The translations under genes were made by a program, and so were the position numbers. Of a stretch of 64,000 bases of DNA, positions 33,220 through 44,485 are shown piece by piece. Numbering within the stretch: the stretch's first letter is position 1; each line of letters begins with the position of its first letter. Source of the DNA: Nemania diffusa (Eukaryota > Ascomycota > Sordariomycetes > Xylariales > Xylariaceae); the NCBI GenBank assembly GCA_038501195.1, contig JBBPUQ010000001.1:2852001-2916000 (forward strand). Direction: 5' to 3'. The notes beneath the pieces were generated by a model, which saw only the letters and a list, made by a program, of their open reading frames with translations, searched no databases and had not been told where the DNA came from.

Positions 33220-34061
33220 TGTGCGACCACAACGGAAGATCAAAGGCTATATCGTGATTCCTACGACTATCATAAAGTGACGCCATTTTGTAACCTGGTA
33301 TTGTATATATATCATTGACAACAGATCATATTGCATCGTTTTATCTTACTGGAGCGCGACAGGTAGGGGACATGAGCAAGACGAGTTGAGATATGGTAAT
33401 CCAACTTTCAGGAAGAGGTAGTTCTACCTACCGTAGGTTTCTATATATATGGCATGTACACATATATACAGATCTCTTCTTACCTGAGTAACTAGTATTC
33501 GTATCCAAGGCATTGAAAACATAAAGTAGATATGTGGGCTGTGGTTCTGCCCTTTTTGCTATGGCAAATCCGGAAAGATATGCCGATACGGCATTAATAC
33601 GCGTCTACTAGATGCCATATATCCCTATCGTATCCTAGAAATTAAAATAGTCAAAAGAAGAAAGACAAGACTTAGATATCTAGAAATCTTAGATCCGGAG
33701 CGTGGGTCGCATAGGTCCGTCTTTACAATGTAGTCCGGTGTTTTCTTGGCGGGGAGGAAAAGATTATTCGGAAAGTGTCACGCCCCGTATCTGATTGGCT
33801 AGAACCGTGTATATGGACCTGCTACCACTCCACCTACTACACCTACTACATGTACTTTGTATTTTTCCTATAAGTCGCTTGTCTTGAGATGCATGAGGAC
33901 AGAAGTGTTTAGAAAATAGTTAATAACATGTCCTTATTCGAGAACCTTCATATAATATTAATCACTGCCATACTTCATCTCAAAACTCAAAATCATAAAT
34001 TACTTGTCTTTACTCTATACTAAGCGCCCATTGCGTTTTTATACTCTCTATTCTAAATAAT
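33220..34061. other. Spacer upstream of ACR3
   Basis: No gene. AT-rich, with some TATATA runs near 33305 and 33442; the last 100 bases carry possible TATA-like sequences but none is distinctive. Confidence 0.5.
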
Positions 34062-35718
34062 ATGGCCGACAAAGTACCAGTAGGCCTGGACGTTGGGTCA
34101 GAAACAGCCCAGTTGGATATAATTCATTCCCACGAAGAAAAGCAAGGCAGGGATAATAACACAACGATCTTCGATGCTGAGAGCCAGAACAATGACCCAG
34201 GAAACCCCCCGCTATCCACGAAGAAGCAATCGGCGTTCAAGTCTCTTGGCTGGCTGGACAGATATCTTGCTGTCTGGATCCTGCTCGCTATTATACTAGG
34301 CATACTCTTGGGGAACTTCGCGCCAGACACGGCGGCGGCGCTTAATCGGGGGAGTTTTGTGGGCGTTTCGGTGCCTATTGGTACGTTGTACCTCTTCCTC
34401 CCTTATACTTATAAGCCGATACTCCTACCTGGGTTATACCTCTGGGCAGAAGAGGAAAAGCTAAACCGAAAGTTGAGACGGCAAAAAGTCATCTAACCTG
34501 CCATATGTTTGTATTATAGCTGTGGGACTTCTCGTTATGATGTATCCGATCCTTTGCAAGGTGCGGTTCGAGTCGTTGGTCGAGGTATTTTCGCATCGCG
34601 GCATTTGGAAGCAGATAGCGTTCAGCGTCTTTATGAACTGGATTGTGGCTCCATTCCTTATGGTTAGTTGAATTCCCTCTTCATATTCTTTTCTGTCCTA
34701 TCAGCCACGATAGGACAGGACAGGACATCATCCTAGAAAGCGTTAGATGTTCGCATGGTTAACATGCCTTGATCATAGCTGGCACTTGCGTGGGCAACTT
34801 TACCTGATCAGCCAGATCTCCGAGCGGGTTTGATCCTCGTAGGGTTAGGTCGATGTATTGCAATGGTAAGATTCTCGAGGGGGAAAATACCTCCATACAT
34901 TTCCATAGGAATCTAACGCAGGCCGAGAATCTAGGTATTGATATGGACAGAGCTCGCGGGAGGAGACGGGGAGTACTGCGCCATCCTCGTAGCGGTTAAC
35001 TCAATCCTCCAAATCGTCTTGTTCGCACCCTTAGCGGTTCTCTTCATCCGTATAATTAGTCGCGAATCTGGTGGAATAGACGTCCCCTACGACGTGGTAG
35101 CAACCAGCGTGGCCGTCTTCCTCGGTATTCCTTTCGGCGCCGCATTGATATCGCGCTTCGGCCTGCGTAGACTCGCCGGTTCGGAATGGTACCAGAACGT
35201 GTTCCTCCGCTTTGTCGCCCCCTGGTCTCTTATCGGTCTGCTGTATACCATTGTAGTATTATTTGCCTACCAGGTGAGTTCTCCTTCGACATGCCTCAGG
35301 GGAATGAGGGGGGGTTCTACTTCTGTGGTTACCGCAAGCCCCCGAACCCTTTCGTATCGTTTACCATAGTCGCAAGTACTGATCTTGGATTGTTACCCAG
35401 GGTCAACAAGTCGTTCATCAAATCGTATCCGTCGTGCGCGTCGCTGTCCCGCTCGTGCTTTACTTCGTCATTATCTTCTTCTTGACGCTATGGGCGACGC
35501 ATCGCGCGGGGTTTGGCTATAGGCTTGGCGCCACGCAGAGCTTCACTGCTGCTAGCAACAATTTCGAGCTGGCTATTGCTGTCGCCGTCGCTGTATATGG
35601 TCCGCATAGTGATCAAGCTCTTGCTTCTACTGTCGGTCCCTTGATTGAGGTACCCGTACTACTAGGGTTGGTCTATGTCGTCAAGTGGATTGGGAGGAGG
35701 TGGGGTTGGAAGGAGTAA
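34062..35718 (+). CDS. ACR3: Arsenite efflux transporter, ACR3 family
   Basis: A plasma-membrane antiporter of the bile/arsenite/riboflavin transporter superfamily that expels arsenite (and sometimes antimonite). Exons are 34062-34380, 34520-34662, 34779-34865, 34935-35273 and 35401-35718, giving 401 aa. About 65 cytosolic residues precede ten predicted membrane helices. Recognisable blocks are GWLDRYLAVWILLAIILGIL, VGLLVMMYPILCKVRFE, FMNWIVAPFLMLALAWATLP, VGLGRCIAMVLIWTELAGGD with the conserved cysteine, and ATQSFTAASNNFELAIAVAV near the end. The third and fourth blocks form only after splicing. No arsenate reductase or ArsH-like gene lies within the window. Regulation would normally be by arsenite, but nothing in the sequence shows it. 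Confidence 0.95.
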
Positions 35719-38700
35719 GTTGATTACCTATGTAGATCCAGGGGGGCCACGTTTCGCAAAGTTTTGGATAAAGCTTTTCGTATTTGCTAGACCGAGAAGG
35801 AAGGGGCACGATCTGTGATGATAATGGCGAGTTCGCTTTTGCGTATTCATATTTGAACGGTCGTTGTGACGAAAGCTTTTACAATCCGATGTGAGATGTG
35901 GCGTAACATGATTTGGAAGTATACGTGCTATACAGTGTTCCCTGTCCTTGTTCGCTGCAATTTCAGCCAATTATTTAGATGAGCTCGTAGGTAGTGTAGA
36001 TAACGCGGAACGTCCTTGTAAGATTCTAGACTAGCATCAAGAGGCCATCCTCGCCGAAGTTGGGTATCCTTTCTTCGTCACTTCAGATCCAATCAACGTG
36101 ACTATAAATTAGGCCGACGTGGCGTCTCGGGATAGAGTTGCAAGGTTGTTGACTACTAATTCACGTGGATGATATGTGGGCTTGCCGTGAATAGCATGAA
36201 TCTATTCTCTATAATAGAGACCTGTTATGCCACTAACTAATGCGCGAGTGTGTAGAAGGCCTAGGGCTGATATGCTACGTTGTAGGTTGTACTGGTAGTC
36301 AGCTAAATGCGGGAGTCAGAGAGAGCCTTTTGAAATGCTCTCAGGCCTGTTTGGGCTCTGGGGCGCTGTTAGTCTGCTTGGGTTAGGTATTAACGACCGA
36401 ATGGAGTAGAATCCTCGACAGACACAAAGAAACCGGATTTATTGTAGCAAACAAGCTGGGTCTGATGTCCTAAAATAACTACCGACTGTGGCTTCAAGCC
36501 TCTCTCGCCTCTAGACGATCTTCCGTCATTTCTCTAGGTGAACACGGCAGTCGGCAAACTGAAACTGATGCATCTAATTTGACGCATATACCCGCCATAG
36601 TAACTCCGGCCGAAGAGAAGGGAATATTCTCTTTGACACCTACGGTTGCGACGAAAGGGCAAAACAAGTAGGAGGTAATGTACCGTTCATTGTGCTTAAT
36701 TTTGTACTGATTTATGTTAGACGAGTATTCCTCTAAGTATCCTTTGCTAGACTCGTAACTAGATGCTGATGCTATCCTGCTTGGATCATGTTTAACTGGC
36801 TTTCGAGACCATTTTCGTCTTACATAGCTTGGGATAAATTCGTAGGCATCATTAGAACGTCGCCATTAGGGCCGTATAGCGGGTAATATGACCCGATAGA
36901 AAGAGAGGCCACAGTGTTCCCATTCGTTGGCCTTGTCTCGCTAGAGTGACGCGCCACGCGTAACTGAAAATCTTGGAAAGAGAGGCGTACAATCCCTGCG
37001 CGGTAAATGGTGATTCCCGCCTTGCGGTATATCTAGCGTCAATATGGGCAGCATTGGGCAGTATTGGGCGGGGCTGGCGTCGCTACTCTAATTTCATGGG
37101 TTAGGAAGTCCACGATACCTAGTCTCTAGACACTCTGGCGCTAGGAGAATATGCTACTAGTGTACCCGATAGAATAGGTCGTTAACTTCTCCGCAGCACG
37201 TCAGGCATGCACTAGACGGCATGATGGCTTGGCGAGATAGACGTGTCCATGCGAGAAGCCGTGCAGACATGTCTCCCTCTCTTAGAGATTGATTCGCTGT
37301 CCCTCGATAATCAATAGCGCGAAGACCTATCGGGAACCATCCGGCCTAGTCAAGCGCAGATAGGTGCCTCCATCCCTGTTGAGCTCACCAATACCGATAT
37401 TCTGAGCGGATATTCGATGGAGGGTAGGAGGTGGGATTGGCTAAATCGACAGGGTTTGTTGAGAAAATTCTCGAGTCGATCCAAGGCTGATGAGTGGGTA
37501 TCTACTAGGGGCTTGCTCTAGGTACCACGATCCTAAGATCTCGGAATCCTCGAATCCTATGCGGGTACCGATATGTTTAAACCCGGTTGCTGGTAATGGT
37601 GGCAGGGGTACGTTCAGCAATGAGCTGATACGATCTTGAACTCTGTGGTAGGATATTCCCGAGAGCCACATGCCCTAGGCTATTTCATCCTTCGATTTCA
37701 TCTTCTGGGTTAAGATCGGCCTGGCTATAATCTGATTCGATCTCATCTAATGTAGGTTGATAAATACCCGTGTCGATCTCGCCTCAAGTTTGGAAATAGA
37801 ATCTATGCCAGCACTACTCAAGATGTCGCATTGGAATCTAGAATCTTTCAGCTCTTGAATGTACGACTAGATCTATATCAAGGCAGTATGCCTTACCTCC
37901 CTAAGCAAGAGTTTTAAGGCAACAAGAAGATTTCAAACCCTGGCCTCGATCCCTGGCCGGCCTGACCTGTAACATGATCGAAAGAGGGGTTGAGAACGTC
38001 GTGCCCAACATTCAACTTTGTACTCCTATACCTAATCTGCCTGTTACCCGAGAAAAGGCTCTGTATTTTCAATATCCGTCTAAATCGACGGTGATATCAT
38101 AATGAGTATTCTTCATTCATAAGCCTGGTCGTGGTAGATATTAATTTGAGCTTCATATAAACGCGTTTTTGCGTGACGGGGAGGGGAGCAGCTCTATCTA
38201 CCAGTCGACCTGATAACCTTGTGTGTCATTGCGTGGGGTAGCCTGAAGAAACAGGAATCAGATAATGTCGCTTATTATAGTGTGTACCTCTGAATAGAAA
38301 CGAGCTGCTTACACAACCTAGACTTACCAGCCGTGTCATACATACATTAGCCTACCATTTGTTCCGTACCCGCCCATGGTCGAGCCGGAAAGTTAGACGT
38401 GTTTCAGCCAGTCGCGGTCAATGCTCATTCCCTGCATTCCACGAGAACAAGAAGACGGGATGTCACGGTTACGTCGTGTTACCGAAGTGTTGGAAAGGAA
38501 TCCCAGGAAGCAAGTGACCGTTCCTTACTTGTCAGAGAAAGAGGTCGAGACCTCGGTAGGGTAGTGAAAGTAACTGGTCACTGTGGCTGTATGGTTGTTT
38601 AGTATAAGTTGAGGTACCCGACGTTAGAGCCTAATCTATATATAGGGATAGATATCTGAGTAGGGAAAATACCGTTTTGAGGCTCAACAATAGCTTCGCG

Positions 38701-38973
38701 ACAATCCACTGTGTTCTTTAGAGGCAACATACGACACCTGAACCCTCATAATCAGTTCAACCTTCCATGTGAGTAGAGGTATTTTATTTATTGCCAGCAC
38801 GTCGCCGAATCTGTCTATTGACGAAACGAGTCGATAATCTTTTGCGCTCGGCTGATTAGTATTGCCAAGCATGTATAGCCATACCCCATATGAAACCAGC
38901 TACACTGTCGCCAAATCCGATTCGATTCCGTCAGTGCACATATTAGGTGTTCTCGAGATGGCCGGACGGGACG
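35719..38973. other. 3.2 kb gene-poor region
   Basis: No gene I can support. A 76-codon minus frame at 37441-37671 and a short acidic minus-strand frame just upstream of it (about 37690-37780) could be remains of an element, but neither has a recognisable domain. Codon use looks random and stops are frequent. Confidence 0.45.
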
Positions 38974-40457
38974 ATGACGAAGAAAGAGGATGTGGTCTAT
39001 ACCAGTGGGCGCTATGTGTGGCTAGACAGGCACGATGCCTTCATCACCAGGGACAGCTTAAGTTGATCTAACAGCATTAGTGTGTGTCATTAGTGTCTCT
39101 GAACCAGGTGTCTTACCTCCGGAAGCCCTTGAACCCGTACATGGAGGACTACGATTTAGAATTACGAAGCCACTCTGAATGCGAGACTCGACGGTGGTAC
39201 AATCAAGAGAAAAACCACACCATAAAACGGGCGGACTGGCGTTCTCAGCGAAGAAGACGCAACTTGAAGACACCGACCGATGAGTACATCCGCGGCGAGC
39301 ACGGTTTATTTCGAGACACTCGACAGATACCCAGGGGAATTTCGTGTCATGGCCGTTGTTACCAAAAATTGGTCAAAAACAACGTCATCGCCGAATGTAT
39401 GAATGTAGTCATCGCTTACAGCAAGACAGTCCAGGAAGCTGAGCTCGGCACTCTTCCATGCATATTTTATATCCATGGTGGAGGTCGTTATGGAGGCACC
39501 CCATACTCGGGGTACTTGGAGCGAGCTAGAGAGTGGGCTACCCATCTCAATGCTATTGCCGTCAGTGTCGACTATCGCCTATCACCAAATGAGTCGGACG
39601 AGTCCCCCACAGGCGAAGAGCCCACGAACGACTGCTTTGACGCCTTGACATGGATCTATCACCACCTTGGAGCCGACAAGGATAGCATCCTGAAATATGG
39701 TGATCGAACAAAGATTATCGTTTTTGGAACATCTTCCGGGGGTGGCTGTAAGCTATTCTCCAGGTCTTGGTTCTTTACAAAGACAAAATATCCCCATTCG
39801 AGATAGGAACATGGCCCAGAAGCGGCGTACTCCCGAAACCCTTGAAGGTCACGCCTATGACAGCAATTACTGACGCTTAATGTTGTAGTAGCCGCCTCGA
39901 CTATGATGAAGTGGTGCCAAGAAAGGCGAGGAGGATCTGGTAGGCTACTCGGTGACCTCTACGGGCTCGTCTTGGAAGCACCTCAGCTTGATGACCGATG
40001 CAACACACAGTCTCAGAAAAAGTTCAAGAAGGGGAATATGTTCACATCAAAGGATGCGATTCAAGGATGGGATGCCTCGCTTGGATCTCGTAGGGGGACC
40101 GAACATGTCAGTATCTTCGAGTCCCCCGCTCGAGCGTCACATGTAGATGTGCAAGGCTTCCCTCCTACTTATATTGACGTAGGGACTGCGGAGCCTTTCA
40201 GAGACGAGGTTGAGAACTTTTGCAATACGCTCCGCAAAGCAAAGGTGGATGTTGAGATGAATGCATGGGACGGAGGTTTCCATGGGTTCTTCACTGCAGT
40301 TCCTGATGCGCTAATTTCCAGGCTTTGCAATCTAACAAAGCTCAAGTGGCTCTGTCAGCGGTTAGGGGTCCAGGACAGTAACATCGAAAAGAACTATAAG
40401 GAGGTTAGGGAAGCCTATGATGCTAGGCCCAAGAAACAGAAGGGATTGACTGTGTGA
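38974..40457 (+). CDS. Alpha/beta hydrolase of the hormone-sensitive lipase type (5' end uncertain)
   Basis: A carboxylesterase-like enzyme. The oxyanion motif HGGGRYGG, the nucleophile motif GTSSGGG, an acid in YIDVGTAEPFRDE and the histidine in WDGGFHGFF define the HSL-type fold and triad. The main exon ends at 39747, and a clear intron (39748-39888) joins it to 39889-40457, restoring SSGGGLAASTMMKW. The 5' end is weaker: my best model starts at ATG 38974 and joins 39061 to 39094 over only 32 bases, which is shorter than a normal intron, so the first 30 residues are tentative. With that model the protein is 436 aa. Without it the first Met in the exon lies near 39139. No signal peptide is seen. 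The substrate is unknown. Confidence 0.75.
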
Positions 40458-41443
40458 GGCAATCCCTCAGATATCGCGAAGTATCCTAACAGGGTTTTGG
40501 TAGGCAAAGATCCCTTGGGTCGTTTATGATTTGTGTCATCCCAAACTCGGGGGAAGAGTAAATTAGGTTCCATGTTTATTATCGGTATTAAGTTGCTCTT
40601 CACTAGTTTCAGTTATGAACAATATTAGAATATGAGAAGACAACCCAGTGGCACTCCTCTTCAATGACGATTCAGCTAATAGATTGACAATCATGCGAAA
40701 AGTATAGGCTTGTTGTTACTCGTAAGTTGTTGGTATATGATGTCGGGTCAAGTGAGAAGAGCTGGGGCCACCTTGACAACAGCCTACTTTCTAGATAAGG
40801 CCATAATATGTAGTTGATAAGAGTGGGGGACGCGGGCCACTTACCTATGTACATACCCAATACTCTGTTCCTCTGAGGAAATATATGTAGGTATACTGTA
40901 TATTATACTAGGGTATAGGTGTATAAATATGTAGCTATCTAAAAACCTAGAGATACATAGGTACATACATGTACACACACTCTGTAAGGTAGGTACCTTT
41001 TGGTGGTATGACGCACACACCGAAGTTGTCAAGGTCACCCGCCGCCCACTGATAGCTACCTAGGTAGGCAAGTAGGTAGGTACCTAGATAGCAACCTACT
41101 GTAGGTACAGCGCAGTGCTGCCAAGCCAAGTGCAAAATCCCACAACCCGTTTCATCTTTCCGGCCGACACCCACTTTCTACGTACCTACCTAAGCCCAAT
41201 CCATTATTATGACCATCATATCGTTGCTTCTTCATAGCTTCGCCCTCCACAGCCCACCTCCCACCTCCCTTGTTTCCCCTCCCCTACTCAACCCTACCTA
41301 TAGGTCTTCCCCGTTTCTCTCCGTCTCTGGGTATAATCCAAACACACCACACATATCGCTCTAGATTATTTTTGTTGTCCGTTGTATATTAGATTCTACA
41401 GCATCGCACAGCTCGCCCCCCGTCCCCCGTAAGCAGCGGCATC
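40458..41443. other. Spacer with TAGGTA motifs and the POM33 promoter
   Basis: AT-rich, with clustered TACCTA/TAGGTA motifs at about 40880-41110. The final 220 bases are C/T-rich, as expected for a housekeeping promoter. No gene. Confidence 0.5.
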
Positions 41444-42589
41444 ATGGCGCCACCTCCCTCTGCCAATCTGCCCTTAGGCGAAAGAATCCTAGCTCTCGCC
41501 CAAACGCTACAATGTACGTATGCCCTCGGCCCAACTCAGCCTCGAGTTTTCGCTAACCTCGACGCACCCAATACAGTCGCTTGGTTTAGCGGGTACGTGA
41601 AATAGCCACCACCTTAACCAGGCCAGACCAGGTCTCGCCGTCTCCGAAACCCGAGCTCGAAGCTTGCCTTCACCTATCGACCCCAATATCGATAACAACT
41701 ACTGCTGCGTCGGTACAGACTGAAGAAGGCTAACAATGGCGTTTTTGACAGGCATCTCGTTCTCATTCTCTGCGTTATCCGCTACTCGCTGTCGTACTTT
41801 ACCTTCAACTCGTACAGTGGCTGGGCCCGGTTCACGTACCGCCTGTCTTTCCTCTCTGCCGCCCTGACGTACGGCATAGTGGTTTATAAAACATGGCGTG
41901 CGAGGCAAAAGGTTGGAGCCAAATACCCCGGTGGCGTCATCGGCATCTTGTCCGATGAGAACGTGCAATATCTTGGTACGTGTTAGCTGTGGCTACCTCG
42001 TCCTCACCGCCTGTGCCTTTCGTGGCCCCACTAACCCGTCCGTCTACCCACAGCTCTGGCCCTCGTCTGGCTTCTAGCTCCCCAGTACCCCCTCGCGCTG
42101 CTGCCCTACGGAATCTACTCCGTCTTCCACGTTGCGACCTACACGCGCAGCAACGTCATCCCTACCATCCAGCCTAGCAGGGTCCCTGCCGGCGCTGCTG
42201 GTGCCAAACCCCCAGGCAACCCAATCGCTGACTCTATTGGATCCTTCGTCAAGTCGTACTACGACACCTCGATGTCCATTGTGTCGACTCTCGAGATTCT
42301 TATTTGGGTTCGTGTTTTCTTTTCTGCCCTGCTTTTCCAAAGCCGCTCTTGGGTTCTGCTCGGCTTGTACACGGCTTTCCTTCGAGCCCGCTTTTCTCAG
42401 AGCAGCCACGTTCAGGGCTCTTTCAACACAATGGAGCTTCGTATAGACTCGATAGTAGGCGCTCAGGGCACCCCGCCGGCTGCCCAGTCAGTCTGGGAAG
42501 GTATCAAAGGAGCTACACGCCAGTTCTACGCCCTTACCGATCTTAGCAAATACACGAGCGGTTCCAGTGTGCCGAAGAAAACATCCTAG
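41444..42589 (+). CDS. POM33: Membrane nucleoporin of the POM33/TMEM33 family
   Basis: An integral membrane protein of the ER and nuclear pore that helps pore distribution and ER shape (yeast Pom33/Per33, S. pombe Tts1, human TMEM33). Exons are 41444-41513, 41577-41592 (16 nt), 41752-41975 and 42054-42589, giving 281 aa. It starts LPLGERILALAQTLQFAWFS; the 16-nt exon supplies FAWFSG. Membrane segments are HLVLILCVIRYSLSYFTF, FTYRLSFLSAALTYGIVVYK, ALALVWLLAPQYPLALLPYG and a C-terminal hydrophobic hairpin near EILIWVRVFFSALLFQSRSW. The amphipathic C-terminal stretch after it is typical for the family. A possible AATAAA is at 42887-42892. Confidence 0.9.
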
Positions 42590-44485
42590 GGCAAGACGAT
42601 CGCAGCCTCAGTCAAACTAGTCATTCTAAACACGTACGGTGGTATAATGACGAGACGAGGAATAAGAGCACGCCAAGAAAATCATTGTGAACAAGAGCTG
42701 CCAAGTACTGATATCCAAGTGCATCGGTCTTGGCTGGCAAAGTGCAACCGGGGGATGAATCGGATACGCGATGATGAACGGTAATGACGTGCGGAATCAC
42801 ACATGGAAGGGGTAGGAAAATTGTTGGGCGGGGGGGTGTTTGGTTCTGGTTTCTCCGGGAGTTGGGTGGACGGTCGGTGTAGAGCAAATAAAGTAGCTAC
42901 TTTGTTGTACGCTCTATATCCTCCTACTATTGTGAATTATTGGACGCTTGGCATTCCGGGTATTGGGTTATTATCACGCAAAGTTGTCTTTCCTGCCTCG
43001 CCCTAATCCATAGCTTTTAGCTAGTATAGAAGCAGCAGACACATGGTGGAATAATAAAACTCAGAATCTAGGAACGATTGCGTACAGTCGTTTCAGTCCG
43101 TGGTGAACGGTCTACTGATAGAAGCACGATTTAGGCTCGATCATGAAGTCGAATCTGACCATCAAGCTTAGTGAGTGAGCAGCGTGCCTATCTCGCATGT
43201 GAGCACTTAGGGCGACCTATTCCTGTTGTCTATGGAAAAAGAAGAGTTCGCGCCATATTTAGGTATATAAGCTTTAGTGTTGTTTCTGGTTGAGCGCATT
43301 AGAGGATGGTATTTGAATCCTGCAGTGAATACTAATAGAAGTCGCTAGTAAAATAACGTTGGATGAAGAATGTGGACGATCGATTTACCTAGGGTGCTCG
43401 GTTTTTATTGGGACTGATGTCTGATTTTTTAGCTTACTTCGTCGAATGAGGCCTGGTAATAAACCTCAGCTCGAGAGAAATACCTGGGTATATTTTATTG
43501 ATGTACTAAACCGTAGGTCCTTTTTGCCATGGCACGCTTGCATACACGGTAGATATGTACTTAGATGGGCAGTTATAGATTTGCTAGGACATCTCCGCAT
43601 TTACGACCGGATACATATTGCACCTTGGACGTAGTACATTTATGCAAAAAACAATAACGGATCGAAATCATGAGCACAGACATCTAGAGAATCTACGAGC
43701 GTCACCTCCCCTATTCCCCATTTAATATAATCTAGAGATCACTCTACATAAATGGTTGTGCTACCTTGTTGACAATAACGACTTCACTTACGACTCGTTA
43801 ATACCACGTGTTGCTGCCCAGGTGCTTGGTGATGGTGTAACGTCTATGGTAGTGTAGGTGGCACTTCTCGTGTAGTCACAGTGCTAGTTCCCGGTTGTTA
43901 GCTGGCTATCTATGTTCCTAGAAGGAGTTAAAAAGTTACATATGAAACATATAATGAATAATAATACGCTGCCTACTTAGTTATAGCATCGTGGATTATT
44001 CTATGCCCTTAGAATTTCTATACTAACGCTCGGTATTTTAGATGAGGTTGACAAATCGTTTGCTGTTCGCTTCTGCAACGTGCTAACACCGTATAATGCG
44101 CCGTCTTTGTAGCAATATTAGTGGGATCTGCCACTATTGAACATAGCTCTTTGTACTCGACCCGGTGGTGGAAATGACACTGTATTGTGCGGGCGACAAA
44201 GGGAGCACGGCAGCTCAGCACCGGAAGCATCGATAGTCCTTGGGGGGGTGGGTTGCTAGGCTGCCTTTAAGCTGATCATTTGGTTGTTATTAAAGATCCT
44301 AGATAATTCATATGGCATTATGGTATGACAACTGGATGCTATGTACCTTATATGGTGTTATCCTGCGTTATATATCACAAACCCTATGGTCAACATTCTA
44401 GATCCCTAATACGTTAACCTGAAAAAAATTGTTACAGAGCAAAAGACGACAGTCTTTGAACTTAGTACAAATATTTCTATAAGAT
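42590..44485. other. 1.9 kb spacer, no gene seen
   Basis: The first 300 bases are probably the POM33 3' UTR. The remainder is AT-rich with no coding signal; the frames at 43446 and 44018 have no domain match I recognise. Confidence 0.5.

Noticed and set aside
32757..33230. 157-aa minus frame over the bZIP C-terminal region
   Set aside because: The + frame carries the bZIP domain and the conserved C-terminal block; the minus frame is a shadow.
37441..37671. 76-aa minus frame
   Set aside because: Too short, without a recognised domain; neighbouring frames do not splice to it convincingly.
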